Below, one piece after another: positions 17,085 to 25,880 of a stretch of 48,156 nucleotides of DNA. Origin of the DNA: Thermoplasmata archaeon. Lineage in GTDB: Archaea; Thermoplasmatota; Thermoplasmata; Thermoplasmatales; Thermoplasmataceae. How positions within the stretch are numbered: the stretch's first letter is position 1; every line of letters starts with the position of its first letter. A model generated the notes under the pieces. The model did no database searches and was not told where the DNA came from. It was given only the letters and a program-made list of their open reading frames with translations. The stretch covers positions 1 through 48,156 of the forward strand of contig JAJZYV010000001.1 of assembly GCA_021797955.1 (NCBI GenBank), written 5' to 3'. Position numbers and translations under genes: made by a program.

Positions 17085-18305
17085 CTAGGCCCCATACTTT
17101 TCTAATCTCTCCGTCAATTGGAGAGCATAGTCCATGACATTTATCCCCCTTAGTGAGAAACCAGTTTTTGCACACTTGCTTTCGCTGAATCCATCTGCTG
17201 GAATTTTATTTATTCCTTCCGAACAGAACATGATTGGAACAGGATCACCAGTATGTTCTCCAGATATGGATGAGGTGGAGTGATCACCTGTAAATATTAT
17301 CAATGAAGTGTCAAGAAGTTGATTGAGAGGTTCAATGGCTTCATCAATTTTCTCCATGACTTCTCGTTTCAGTTCTGGGTTTCGGTCATGGGCGGCAACA
17401 TCATTCGCCTTTATATTCACTAATATGAAATCAAAATTCGCCACATTGTCAACTATTCCTTTTATTTTCCCCTTATAGTTTGTATTTGTGCTTCCTGTGA
17501 CACCGCTTACCTTTATTTCCTCCATCCCAAGCATTTCCGCAAGTCCCTTTATCATTGGAATACCAATTATAAAGGCTGAATTCAGGTTATATTTCTGCTT
17601 GAAACTTTCAAGTTCTGGCACAGTACCAGCTCCCCTCAGCAAAAGTTCGTTTGCCATGGGAAGACCGTGTCTCTTCAGATCAGAATTGAATGGGTGATTA
17701 TCGAGTATCTGTCTTGATTTTTCCAGATATTTTCCTATGACTTTTGCTGTTTTTTCACCAGAAGGTTCCAATTCCATTGGACTTAGAACTCGTTTCCCTG
17801 TGCTGTGCGGGTCGCTATCGGAAACTTTATCCGAAAGATTGTCACCTTTCATTACCAGTGCTGCCCTGTGTTCCACTCCAGATTTCACTTCTATTTTTAC
17901 GTTGTCAACAGTCATTGAGATTGCCCTGCTCAAATCTTCTGTGCTCTTTGTGATTCTTCCTGCCCGTCTATCTATTATTAAATCTCCTTCACGTGTTGCA
18001 TAGTTAGCTCGGAATGCAATGTCACCTGGTTCTACTTTCATCCCCAGTCCCATTGCCTCAAATGGCCCACGACCCGTGTAGTATTTCTTGGGATCATATC
18101 CAAGCATAGAGAGATGAGAAGTGTCAGATCCACACGTTATCCCGTAATCATAAGGGTGCATCAACCCACATATCGATCCTCTTGCCAGATGGTTCATATT
18201 TGGGATATATGCTGCTTCCATTGGTGTTTTGCCACAAAATTTTTCTGATGGCCGATCTCCAAGTCCGTCCATTATTATTAGAACAATGCTTTTCTTGTAT
18301 CTCAT
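17085..18305 (-). CDS. apgM: 2,3-bisphosphoglycerate-independent phosphoglycerate mutase, archaeal
   Basis: This enzyme interconverts 3- and 2-phosphoglycerate in glycolysis/gluconeogenesis. The 406-aa alkaline-phosphatase-superfamily protein has the metal-binding MDGLGDRP near the N-terminus, the catalytic Ser region SDTSHLSMLGYDP, the GRGPFEAMG motif, and the C-terminal FTGDHSTSS metal site. The start chosen is the ATG at 18305, which overlaps the ahcY stop as ATGA; an ATG 15 bases upstream is in frame but would overlap more. It is the last gene of the arfC-ahcY-apgM transcript. Confidence 0.95.
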   Translation of the reverse strand: MRYKKSIVLIIMDGLGDRPSEKFCGKTPMEAAYIPNMNHLARGSICGLMHPYDYGITCGSDTSHLSMLGYDPKKYYTGRGPFEAMGLGMKVEPGDIAFRANYATREGDLIIDRRAGRITKSTEDLSRAISMTVDNVKIEVKSGVEHRAALVMKGDNLSDKVSDSDPHSTGKRVLSPMELEPSGEKTAKVIGKYLEKSRQILDNHPFNSDLKRHGLPMANELLLRGAGTVPELESFKQKYNLNSAFIIGIPMIKGLAEMLGMEEIKVSGVTGSTNTNYKGKIKGIVDNVANFDFILVNIKANDVAAHDRNPELKREVMEKIDEAIEPLNQLLDTSLIIFTGDHSTSSISGEHTGDPVPIMFCSEGINKIPADGFSESKCAKTGFSLRGINVMDYALQLTERLEKYGA

Positions 18306-19531
18306 GTGCCTTCTTCCCATGAATCTCTGTATCTGATTTGTTCCTCGCTTGGAGTATCAATTTCCACTCCGATACTCTTTAATCTAATAATTGCTACAGA
18401 GGTATCCACTTCCTTGGGAACTGAATAGACCCTGTTTTCAAGAGATTTATGATTTTTTAATAAATGCTCTGCCGTCAAAGCCTGAATTGCAAAGCTCATA
18501 TCCATTATTTCAACTGGATGTCCCTGTCCTGCTGCTAGATTTACTAACCTGCCATCTGCGATTACATAAATCTTCTTCCCATTCTTCAGATTGTAGCAGC
18601 TAACAAAGTCTCTTACCTGCTCAACAGAACTGCTCTCTTTGGAAAGGTTATCAAGCTCTATTTCATTGTTAAAGTGACCAGCGTTGGATAGGATTATTCC
18701 GTCTTTTGACTCCTTTAGGGTGTTAATATCTACAACTGATTTAACGCCCGTCACCGTTACCACCATGTCAGATATCTTCAATGCTCTTTCAACAGGCATT
18801 ACCCTAAATCCTTCCATTAATGCTTCGTTGGCTCTTATTGGATCTACTTCAGTTATGATAACGTTTGCCCCGAGTCCTTTCATCCTGAGTGCAACGCCCT
18901 TTCCACAAAAACCATATCCTACTATAGTGACTGTTTTTCCCGCTATCAATATGTTGGTTGCATTCATTATTCCATCAAGTGCACTCTGTCCTGTTCCGTA
19001 TCTGTTATCAAACAGGTGCTTCATGTCTGCATCGTTTACATCAAACATAGGAAATTTCAATTGGTTTTTCTTCTCCATATTCAGTAGTCTACTAACACCA
19101 GTTGTGGTTTCCTCGTTACCGCCGATCACGAAATCTCTCATCTCAGAACGTGAGGTGTGAAGCAGTTTTACCAAATCTCCACCGTCATCAACAATTATCT
19201 GAGGTTTACTGTCAATTACGCGGTTTAAATATTCATAGTACTCTTTCTCTGTTTCCCCTTTTTTTGCGAATACTTTCATTCCATAATCTTCTATTAGGGA
19301 CTTAACGACTGCGTCGTCCGTACTTAGTGGATTGCATGATGACATGGTAACATCAGCACCGCCTTCTTTCATTAGTAGAGCCAGAATACCGGTCTTTGCT
19401 TCAACATGAAGTGCCATTCCTATTCTTATTCCCTTGAAGGGTTGTTCTTTTATGAACCGTTCCCTGATGCTTGCAACCACTGGCATATGCCTTCTTGCCC
19501 AGTCCAATCTTAAGTAACCATTACTCTTCAT
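18302..19531 (-). CDS. ahcY: S-adenosyl-L-homocysteine hydrolase
   Basis: This enzyme splits S-adenosylhomocysteine to adenosine and homocysteine and so relieves product inhibition of methyltransferases. The 409-aa protein has the substrate region HVEAKTGILAL, MSSCNPLSTDDAV, DDGGDLV and EETTTGVSRL. The NAD-binding Rossmann motif VGYGFCGKGVA is in the middle, and GQGHPVEIMDMSF lies near the C-terminus. The ATG at 19531 is preferred because AGGTAATGA lies just upstream; an ATG six bases earlier is possible. The 5' end overlaps arfC by 11 bases. Confidence 0.96.
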   Translation of the reverse strand: MKSNGYLRLDWARRHMPVVASIRERFIKEQPFKGIRIGMALHVEAKTGILALLMKEGGADVTMSSCNPLSTDDAVVKSLIEDYGMKVFAKKGETEKEYYEYLNRVIDSKPQIIVDDGGDLVKLLHTSRSEMRDFVIGGNEETTTGVSRLLNMEKKNQLKFPMFDVNDADMKHLFDNRYGTGQSALDGIMNATNILIAGKTVTIVGYGFCGKGVALRMKGLGANVIITEVDPIRANEALMEGFRVMPVERALKISDMVVTVTGVKSVVDINTLKESKDGIILSNAGHFNNEIELDNLSKESSSVEQVRDFVSCYNLKNGKKIYVIADGRLVNLAAGQGHPVEIMDMSFAIQALTAEHLLKNHKSLENRVYSVPKEVDTSVAIIRLKSIGVEIDTPSEEQIRYRDSWEEGT

Positions 19532-20225
19532 TTTCATTACCTTTAAATTTTGAGGCATCCAGTTTTAACAGAATGCCACCGTTTAGAATATTCGCATCAA
19601 CTATAACATTTCTTGCCTCTTTAAGTGTAAAAGGGGTCCTTTTGCCTCCATTCGGCAGTATTAGATTCCCAATAAAAATGTAAAACTCATCAACAAAGCC
19701 AGATTTCAAAAAACTTCCTGCCGTGAATTCCCCACCTTCGACCAGCAATCTACTTATTCCCCTGTCTTTTAAGATCTCTAGTGCAAAAGCAAGATCAAAA
19801 GGCTTTTTGCATTTAACAAATTCTACTCCATTTGTGAATATTCCATCTCTGATACTGTTAAGAACAAATGTTCTTCTTGAACCATCCATTATTTTGAAGT
19901 TTTCTTTCAGCCTGCAATCCGGGTCTATAACTATTCTTACAAGGTCCGGGTTATAGGGTGTAGTTAGTTCAGGATTGTCATTTTCAACTGTCTGCGAACC
20001 TACCAGTATCCCGTCAGATTCACCCCTCATTTTAAGAACCCTGTCCCTGTCCTCCGTACTCGAGATTACCACCCTGCTTCCGCTTGGTCCAGAGATGAAC
20101 CCATTGATGCTTTGCGCCATATTTAGAATCACGTAAGGTCTATTCAATAATATTCCATATATTTCTGTGCTATTCTTTTTTTCCTTTTTCAATGGGCTTA
20201 TTTTTTTTCTGCTATTATTTGGCAA
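19521..20225 (-). CDS. arfC: RibD/DHFR-fold reductase, likely 2,5-diamino-6-ribosylaminopyrimidinone 5'-phosphate reductase
   Basis: This 234-aa protein has the DHFR-like fold of the RibD C-terminal family. RPYVILNMAQSINGFI is followed by ILVGSQTVENDNPELT, VRIVIDPDCR and ISRLLVEGGEFTAGSFL. In archaea the stand-alone form reduces the ribose of the riboflavin/F420 pyrimidine precursor. A Lys-rich extension of about 28 residues precedes the conserved start. The TTG at 20225 is supported by a TATA box 24 nt upstream; a TTG at 20147 would give a protein nearer the usual length. No other riboflavin genes are nearby. Confidence 0.82.
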   Translation of the reverse strand: MPNNSRKKISPLKKEKKNSTEIYGILLNRPYVILNMAQSINGFISGPSGSRVVISSTEDRDRVLKMRGESDGILVGSQTVENDNPELTTPYNPDLVRIVIDPDCRLKENFKIMDGSRRTFVLNSIRDGIFTNGVEFVKCKKPFDLAFALEILKDRGISRLLVEGGEFTAGSFLKSGFVDEFYIFIGNLILPNGGKRTPFTLKEARNVIVDANILNGGILLKLDASKFKGNENEE

Positions 20226-20243
20226 TTGTTCGAAGATAAATGG

Positions 20244-20254
20244 TTTTTATAAGT
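20244..20254 (-). promoter_or_regulatory. TATA box of the arfC-ahcY-apgM operon
   Basis: ACTTATAAAAA on the minus strand is centred about 24 nt before the TTG at 20225. This supports a leaderless transcript that begins at that unusual start codon. Confidence 0.55.
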
Positions 20255-20342
20255 AGAGAATTTCTCGAAGGTCAACGTCAACTTAATATCAAAATATCAT
20301 CTTGTTCATAAATGTTAATAATAGTCTCTTGAATTCTTGAAA

Positions 20343-22403
20343 ATGGTCTCTTCTTCCATGGAAATAATCAAGAAACATTATTTCGATGGTCAGGACGTAA
20401 AGTTGTATGATCATCAACTTAAGTCAATTGATGCGATTGAAAATGGAAACAGCGTTCTAGTTTCTGTTCCGACTGCCTCAGGTAAGTCGCTTATTGCTTA
20501 CTATGCGATTTTAAGAGCGGCGAATATGGGTCTTAAATCAATTTATATATCTCCATTAAAAGCGCTTGCAAGAGAAAAATTTGAGGAACTTAAAGTTCTT
20601 TCAGAAGGCAGATTTTCAGTTGGACTTAGCGTTGGCGATCTGGATGCCAGCAGTGCAGTGATTGGAAGATTTGATGTTATAGTATGCACTTCAGAAAAGG
20701 CAGATTCACTTATGCATCACGACCCCGATTACTTCAATCAACTAGCGGTGATGGTTGTTGATGAAGTTCATAATGTAGGAGACAGCACCAGAGGTCCCAC
20801 GCTTGAGGTTATATGCACTATCTCCAAACTCGTCAACCCTGACTTACAGATAATTGGTTTGTCGGCAACACTTAAAAATGCAGCTCAGATCGGAGAATGG
20901 CTTAACGCAACTGTGATTGAAAGTGATTTTAGACCTGTCCCTCTAGAGAGATTCATAGTTTTCAAAGACAGGATATTTAATGAGAATTCTGAAGAGTTAT
21001 CGAAGTCAAAAATTGACATTTACGAACTCATTCAAAATATTCTCGGTGATGGTGGACAGGTCCTGATTTTCCTGAACACCCGTAAGCGAGCAGAAAAGTT
21101 TTGTTCAGATATTGCGGCTCACATTAATGAGAAGTTTTATCCAGCAGGAGTTGAGGTTCCATCTGATGAGGGGGATAGAGCTGTAAGTATACTCACTAAG
21201 ACTGTAATGCATGGTGTGGCTTTCCACCATGCAGGACTGGATATGAAAATGAGGCAATTCGTTGAGGAAAATTTCAAGAATGGCAAGATTAGAGTGTTGA
21301 CGGCAACCCCGACTCTTGCTGCAGGAATTAATCTTCCGGCAAGAGCAGTTTTGATAAGAGATCTGACAAGATTCTCTGATGGTTATTCCTCATTTATTTC
21401 TAACATGGAAGTTGAGCAGATGCTCGGTAGGGCTGGAAGGCCAAAATATGATAAGTTCGGGCATGCATTCATATATTGCCAATCTGAGGGCGCAAAGGAG
21501 AAAATTGAAGATATGTTTATCAACGGAGTTGAACCGGTTCTTTCAAAAATGGGAAATGAAAAAATAATAAGATTCAACACACTGGCTCTAATCAGCAATG
21601 GATTTTGCAACTCCAGACAGAAAGTCTATGATTTCTTTGACTCTACATTTTATTCATATCAAAATGATAAGGGAAGTTTGAGAGAGGATATTGACAGCGT
21701 TATTGATTATCTCTTAAACTACGGTTTCATAAATGAAAAATACGACCTGCTTGCCCCTGAAAGGCTAGGTACCATAACATCAAACCTGTATATTGACCCA
21801 GAGACATCACAGATTATTCTTGACATGCTGGAGAAAGATGATAGACAGCCTGAACCTCTTTTAATGTTATATAACATCTGCAAAACACCAGATATTTTGA
21901 CGCTTTATGTGAATAGGGATGACAGCCCTATTCTAACGGAATTTTTCTCCCAAATGGAGATTTCGCCAGAAGATGAAGATGATCTGGCTGCAGCAAAAAC
22001 TGCATTGCTTCTGAATGATTGGATTGGTGAAGTCCCAATTTACGAAATAGAGGAAAAATTCAAGGTTGGATCTGGAGATATTGAAGGAAGAGTTTCAACT
22101 GCTGAATGGATTGCCAAAGCTGGCTCCAGGCTGGCTGCAGAGTTTAGGAGAGAATTTTCATATCCACTGGATGTGTTGAGTTTCAGACTTAGGGAAGGGG
22201 TTAAGGAAGAAATAATGAATCTGGTGGCAATTCCAAACGTAGGGAGAGTAAGGGCAAGAAGAATATGGAATATTGGATTAAAGACTGCAAAAGACGTGGC
22301 AGAGTCAAGAATTGAGAAATTGGCAAGCATACGGGGTATTTCAATGAAACTTGCAGAGAATATAATCAGAGACGCTAAATTAATAGGTGATCGCACTGGA
22401 TAG
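20343..22403 (+). CDS. hel308: Hel308-type superfamily 2 DNA helicase
   Basis: This is a 3'-5' ATP-dependent helicase of the Ski2/Hel308 family, thought to act at stalled replication forks. The 686-aa protein has the Q-motif region YDHQLKSID, Walker A SVPTASGKS near residue 41-49, TSEKADSL, Walker B DEVHNVGD, GLSATLKN, and motif VI QMLGRAGRP. It has a winged-helix/ratchet region and C-terminal helix-hairpin-helix repeats (IPNVGRVRARRIW, ASIRGISMKLAENI). The ATG at 20343 is chosen; a TTAATAATA element about 24 nt upstream suggests a leaderless mRNA. It heads the operon running to 26496. Confidence 0.93.
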   Translation: MVSSSMEIIKKHYFDGQDVKLYDHQLKSIDAIENGNSVLVSVPTASGKSLIAYYAILRAANMGLKSIYISPLKALAREKFEELKVLSEGRFSVGLSVGDLDASSAVIGRFDVIVCTSEKADSLMHHDPDYFNQLAVMVVDEVHNVGDSTRGPTLEVICTISKLVNPDLQIIGLSATLKNAAQIGEWLNATVIESDFRPVPLERFIVFKDRIFNENSEELSKSKIDIYELIQNILGDGGQVLIFLNTRKRAEKFCSDIAAHINEKFYPAGVEVPSDEGDRAVSILTKTVMHGVAFHHAGLDMKMRQFVEENFKNGKIRVLTATPTLAAGINLPARAVLIRDLTRFSDGYSSFISNMEVEQMLGRAGRPKYDKFGHAFIYCQSEGAKEKIEDMFINGVEPVLSKMGNEKIIRFNTLALISNGFCNSRQKVYDFFDSTFYSYQNDKGSLREDIDSVIDYLLNYGFINEKYDLLAPERLGTITSNLYIDPETSQIILDMLEKDDRQPEPLLMLYNICKTPDILTLYVNRDDSPILTEFFSQMEISPEDEDDLAAAKTALLLNDWIGEVPIYEIEEKFKVGSGDIEGRVSTAEWIAKAGSRLAAEFRREFSYPLDVLSFRLREGVKEEIMNLVAIPNVGRVRARRIWNIGLKTAKDVAESRIEKLASIRGISMKLAENIIRDAKLIGDRTG

Positions 22404-23343
22404 TGTAAAACATCTCAAAGTACCAAAGGAAATGGCCCAGAAGGAAATTCTTAAGCTTCGTAAAAGTGGTTATTTTCTGGAGCAGTATGAAATAAAAAAA
22501 GACGGCCAAAACGTGTTGATACCCGTTAATTCGAATTATGAACATGGGGAATCAGTGATTCTTGAAAGTGTTAAACGAGATGTAAGAGTTCAGCCTTCGG
22601 GGCATGCTGGAGCTTTCGACCAGATAGGGGAGATAGCCATAATCCACGATAGGAGAGGGATCGACAAAGACAGAATAGCAAATTCTATCCTGATATCTAA
22701 ACCGAATATCAGAACTATATATCTGGATAAAGGAATAAACGGAGAATTTCGTCTCAGAGAGTTGCAGATTCTAAGAGGTGAAGATGACCCCGTAACTGAA
22801 TATAGGGAAAACAACATTCTGATGACGGTTAATGTTAAAAAAGTTTATTTTTCTCCCAGACTTTCAACCGAGCGCCTGTTACTTTCAAAATCTGTTAGTA
22901 ACGGAGAAAATATATTTGATATGTTCTGTGGTCTCGGACCAGTCACACTCAACATTGCAAAAGTGAGGAACTGCAACATTGTTTCGTGCGACATTAACCC
23001 GGAAGCAATAAATTTGCTGGAGCAAAATATTGCTAAGAATAAATTGCTCTCTAACATAGAGACGTTAAATGGGGATTCATATAAAACAATAAAAAAGTTT
23101 GATTTATTTGATAGAATAATAATGAATAATCCTGTGAACAGATATCAAAATCTTGATTTAGTGCTTGAGCACCTGAAAAACTACGGAATTTTAAATATAT
23201 ACTTTGTCGAAGACCAAGAAGGAATAGGAAAGGTTATGGAAGAACTCAAGGCAATGAACCTGGAGATTCAAAGGAAAAGAGTTGTACATGGTTATTCAAC
23301 TAAAAGATCCTTATACAGTCTTGAATTCAGGTGGTTAGAATGA
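22387..23343 (+). CDS. trm5: tRNA (guanine-37-N1)-methyltransferase Trm5
   Basis: This enzyme methylates G37 next to the anticodon, which prevents frameshifting. The 318-aa protein has the N-terminal D1/D2 region (HAGAFDQIGEIAIIHD, RTIYLDKGINGEFRLR). The SAM-binding motifs are FDMFCGLGPVTLNIA, VSCDINPEA and the catalytic-site motif IIMNNPVNRY, which replaces the more usual NLP sequence. The GTG at 22387 overlaps the hel308 end by 17 bases. The stop overlaps the uppS ATG (ATGA). A start further downstream would remove part of D1, so the GTG is preferred. Confidence 0.9.
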   Translation: MIALDSVKHLKVPKEMAQKEILKLRKSGYFLEQYEIKKDGQNVLIPVNSNYEHGESVILESVKRDVRVQPSGHAGAFDQIGEIAIIHDRRGIDKDRIANSILISKPNIRTIYLDKGINGEFRLRELQILRGEDDPVTEYRENNILMTVNVKKVYFSPRLSTERLLLSKSVSNGENIFDMFCGLGPVTLNIAKVRNCNIVSCDINPEAINLLEQNIAKNKLLSNIETLNGDSYKTIKKFDLFDRIIMNNPVNRYQNLDLVLEHLKNYGILNIYFVEDQEGIGKVMEELKAMNLEIQRKRVVHGYSTKRSLYSLEFRWLE

Positions 23344-24119
23344 GCTTTAGTCGAAAATTGGGAGATCTTACAGAACAAATTTACGAAAAGGTACTTCTTG
23401 AGCAAATTTTTAAAGATGGAAAGATCCCATACCATGTTGGAATAATTACTGATGGAAACAGGAGATATGCCAAAAAAAACAGCATGGATTCAAACATAGG
23501 ACATGTTAGAGGTAAAGAAAAACTGGAAGAAGTTCTTGAATGGTGCATGGAAATCGGAACAAAAGTTGTAACTGTTTTCGCCTTTTCAACTGAAAATTTC
23601 AGAAGAGAAAATAGCGAGGTTGAATTCCTTTTTCAGCTAATCAGCAGGTCACTTTTGAACCTTATGGAAGACCAGAGGGTGATCAGGAATAAAATCAGGG
23701 TGAGGGTGATTGGCAGTATTGAAAGTGTGCCTGAGTATCTACAGGAATCCATTAGGAAGGTGCAGGAATTTACCAAGGACTATGACGGATATTACCTGAA
23801 TATAGCTGTGGCCTACGGCGGGCGAGAAGAAATAATTGACGGTATCAAGAAAATAGCAGAGGAATACAAGGATGGAAAAATAACAATTGATGAAATAAAT
23901 GAGGAAAATTTTAAAAAATATCTCTATTACGGCACTATCCCTGATCCAGATCTTATTTTGAGAACCAGTGGAGAAGAGAGGGTGTCAAATTTTCTGCTCT
24001 GGCAGGGGGCATATTCTGAACTATATTTTTCTGATGTATACTGGCCGGAATTAAGAAAACTTGATTTCTTAAGAGCAGTAAGATCTTATCAAACGAGGAA
24101 ACGGAGGTACGGAACCTGA
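23340..24119 (+). CDS. uppS: cis-Prenyltransferase (undecaprenyl/polyprenyl diphosphate synthase)
   Basis: This enzyme elongates an allylic diphosphate with isopentenyl diphosphate in cis to make the polyprenyl carrier used for glycosylation. The 259-aa protein has the catalytic Asp motif GIITDGNRRYAKK, VTVFAFSTENFRR, AVAYGGREEI and the C-terminal RTSGEERVSNFLLWQGAYSE region. All signature segments are present. The start is the ATG at 23340, overlapping the trm5 stop. Its own stop TGA (24117-24119) overlaps the CTG codon proposed as the tiaS start. Confidence 0.95.
   Translation: MSFSRKLGDLTEQIYEKVLLEQIFKDGKIPYHVGIITDGNRRYAKKNSMDSNIGHVRGKEKLEEVLEWCMEIGTKVVTVFAFSTENFRRENSEVEFLFQLISRSLLNLMEDQRVIRNKIRVRVIGSIESVPEYLQESIRKVQEFTKDYDGYYLNIAVAYGGREEIIDGIKKIAEEYKDGKITIDEINEENFKKYLYYGTIPDPDLILRTSGEERVSNFLLWQGAYSELYFSDVYWPELRKLDFLRAVRSYQTRKRRYGT
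24103..24108 (+). promoter_or_regulatory. Strong ribosome binding site for tiaS
   Basis: GGAGGT is a perfect Shine-Dalgarno core. It ends seven bases before the CTG at 24116, with no ATG, GTG or TTG available in the tiaS frame. It is the main evidence that translation begins at this non-standard codon. Confidence 0.7.
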
Positions 24120-25420
24120 AGATAGGCGTTGATGATACAGATTCCAGAACTGCTGGATGCACCACTTATATAGGACTCCAGATAGTTTCCAGATTCAGAG
24201 AAAATATTATTGGATTTCCGGAGTTAGTACGTCTAAATCCTAATCTACCCTATAAAACAAGGGGAAATGGCGCTGTTGCTATAAGTCTGGGAAGTGGACA
24301 ACGAGAAGTTAGTATTGGAAGGGTCAATGGTGTGAGTATATATTCGTCTTTAGAAAAAGATGTTTCCCTGAATTCTTCGAAAGAGGATGTCCTCAGAGAA
24401 ATTGAAAATGTTGTTGAAAGATATTATGTAAAGAACGAGGAAAACACCAATCCGGGAATTGTTATTTTGGATGATCAAGTTTCCGAAAAAATCTATAGAA
24501 CGGCACTGAATCGTGAAGTGTGCGTAGATTGCATGGAAAAATTGATAATAAAATATAATGGAGTTTACAGAAAACTTGGAACCGGAAGAGGTCTGGTAGG
24601 AGCAACCGCAGCGGTTTCCTGGAAGGGAGTTAAGCATACTTACGAGCTAATATCATATAAATATCCTCATCCAGTGCAAATCAATAAAAAAGTAAAAAAT
24701 GAGATTGCCAATATAGCTGAGAAATATAGTTCGACATTTAATAATCTTGAGAAAGATGAGAATGTTATCAGTCTTTTCCCTAAAGAGAGAACGCCAGTAA
24801 TCTACGGAATTCGGTCTAAGAATTCAGAGAACCTCAGAAAGATTCAGATGGAAATAGGAAAATTATATCCAGAATATAACGAAAACTTTCTCATATACAA
24901 GACTAACCAGGGCACTGATGATCATATTATTCCCTTTAAGGGAGGTCAATTACAAGATCTGTCATCATATCTCTTAACGGGAAGAATAGTTAAAGCACCC
25001 TCGAGAAATGTTGGAGGTCATTTACATTTTTCAATGTCCGTAAATGGTGAAGTTTGTAATTGTATCGTTTTTGAACCCTCAAAAAAGTTCAGGAATAATG
25101 TTGAATCCTTAAGGGTCAACGACTTTATTCAGGCGTATGGATCTTTTGGAAATGAAAGCCTGAAGATAGAGAAGATCAGGGTATTGGAATTTTCAGAAAT
25201 ATATGAAAGAAAGACACCAAAATGCAAAAATTGCGGGACGAATATGAGAAACGTCGGAAATCGAAAATTCAAATGCAGGAAATGCGAAACAATTTCCGAC
25301 CCTGTGTTTGTGAAAGTAGATAGAAGCATAAAGCAGAAATTGATGGAACCGCCAGTATATGCTAGAAGACATTTATCTATGCCATGGAAATTAGAGGGGG
25401 AAGCCCTTGACGAACCTTAA
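24116..25420 (+). CDS. tiaS: tRNA-Ile2 agmatinylcytidine synthetase TiaS, apparent CTG start
   Basis: This enzyme attaches agmatine to C34 of tRNA-Ile2 so that it reads AUA. The 434-aa protein starts with KIGVDDTDSRTAGCTTYIGL, the conserved N-terminal kinase-like motif. An OB-fold region (GRIVKAPSRNVGGHLHFS) and a zinc ribbon CKNCGTNMRN...CRKCET near the C-terminus follow. No ATG, GTG or TTG exists in frame between the upstream stop at 24062 and about 24326, which is past the essential motif. The CTG at 24116 has GGAGGT seven bases upstream and overlaps the uppS stop as CTGA, mirroring the ATGA couplings of its neighbours. A sequencing error creating CTG from ATG is the main alternative. Confidence 0.88.
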   Translation: MKIGVDDTDSRTAGCTTYIGLQIVSRFRENIIGFPELVRLNPNLPYKTRGNGAVAISLGSGQREVSIGRVNGVSIYSSLEKDVSLNSSKEDVLREIENVVERYYVKNEENTNPGIVILDDQVSEKIYRTALNREVCVDCMEKLIIKYNGVYRKLGTGRGLVGATAAVSWKGVKHTYELISYKYPHPVQINKKVKNEIANIAEKYSSTFNNLEKDENVISLFPKERTPVIYGIRSKNSENLRKIQMEIGKLYPEYNENFLIYKTNQGTDDHIIPFKGGQLQDLSSYLLTGRIVKAPSRNVGGHLHFSMSVNGEVCNCIVFEPSKKFRNNVESLRVNDFIQAYGSFGNESLKIEKIRVLEFSEIYERKTPKCKNCGTNMRNVGNRKFKCRKCETISDPVFVKVDRSIKQKLMEPPVYARRHLSMPWKLEGEALDEP

Positions 25421-25880
25421 CTTTAATGTCGCGGTAACAGGAGTACCAGGGACAGGAAAAACCACACTGTGCGAAGCTTTGAGATCGAAAGGCTTCAAGA
25501 CTCTGGATCTTAATAAATTTGCAATGGATCAGGGTTGCTTGGAAAATGACGAGGTTCTAATTGAGTGTGTAATGGAAAAAATTGACTTTGAAGGGTATAT
25601 ACTGGATGGTCACTACTCCCATCTCCTGGGTTGTTACTGTGCCATAGTAACAGAATGCGACGAGAATGTTCTTGTCGACAGACTCAGATTAAGAGGATAT
25701 TCTAAGGAGAAAATAGAGGAAAATATAGATTGCCTAAAGAGTGACTGCATTTGGAATGAGGCAAAGGATCTGCTTCCCTACAGAAGGATTTTAAGATTAA
25801 ACAGTGAAAAGAAGGATAGTCTTAATACCGCATTGAGTTTTATAGAGAGAATGAGGTTGAATTTCAATGGCACTAGATAG
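25407..25880 (+). CDS. AK6/Fap7-type adenylate kinase-like NTPase
   Basis: This 157-aa P-loop protein has Walker A VTGVPGTGKTTL at about residues 10-21, the GYILDGHYSHLL segment of AK6 proteins, and the lid-like RLRLRGYSKEKIEENI. In yeast and archaea the family (Fap7/AK6) has adenylate kinase/ATPase activity and helps mature the 18S/16S rRNA end with uS11. It starts at a TTG that overlaps the tiaS stop by 14 bases, with a GAGGGGGAA ribosome binding site upstream. Its stop lies 14 bases inside the next gene. Family is firm; the ribosome role is by analogy. Confidence 0.85.
   Translation: MTNLNFNVAVTGVPGTGKTTLCEALRSKGFKTLDLNKFAMDQGCLENDEVLIECVMEKIDFEGYILDGHYSHLLGCYCAIVTECDENVLVDRLRLRGYSKEKIEENIDCLKSDCIWNEAKDLLPYRRILRLNSEKKDSLNTALSFIERMRLNFNGTR

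Noticed and set aside
24332..24637. GTG/ATG-type later starts for tiaS
   Set aside because: They would delete the conserved GVDDTDS motif and the whole N-terminal domain.
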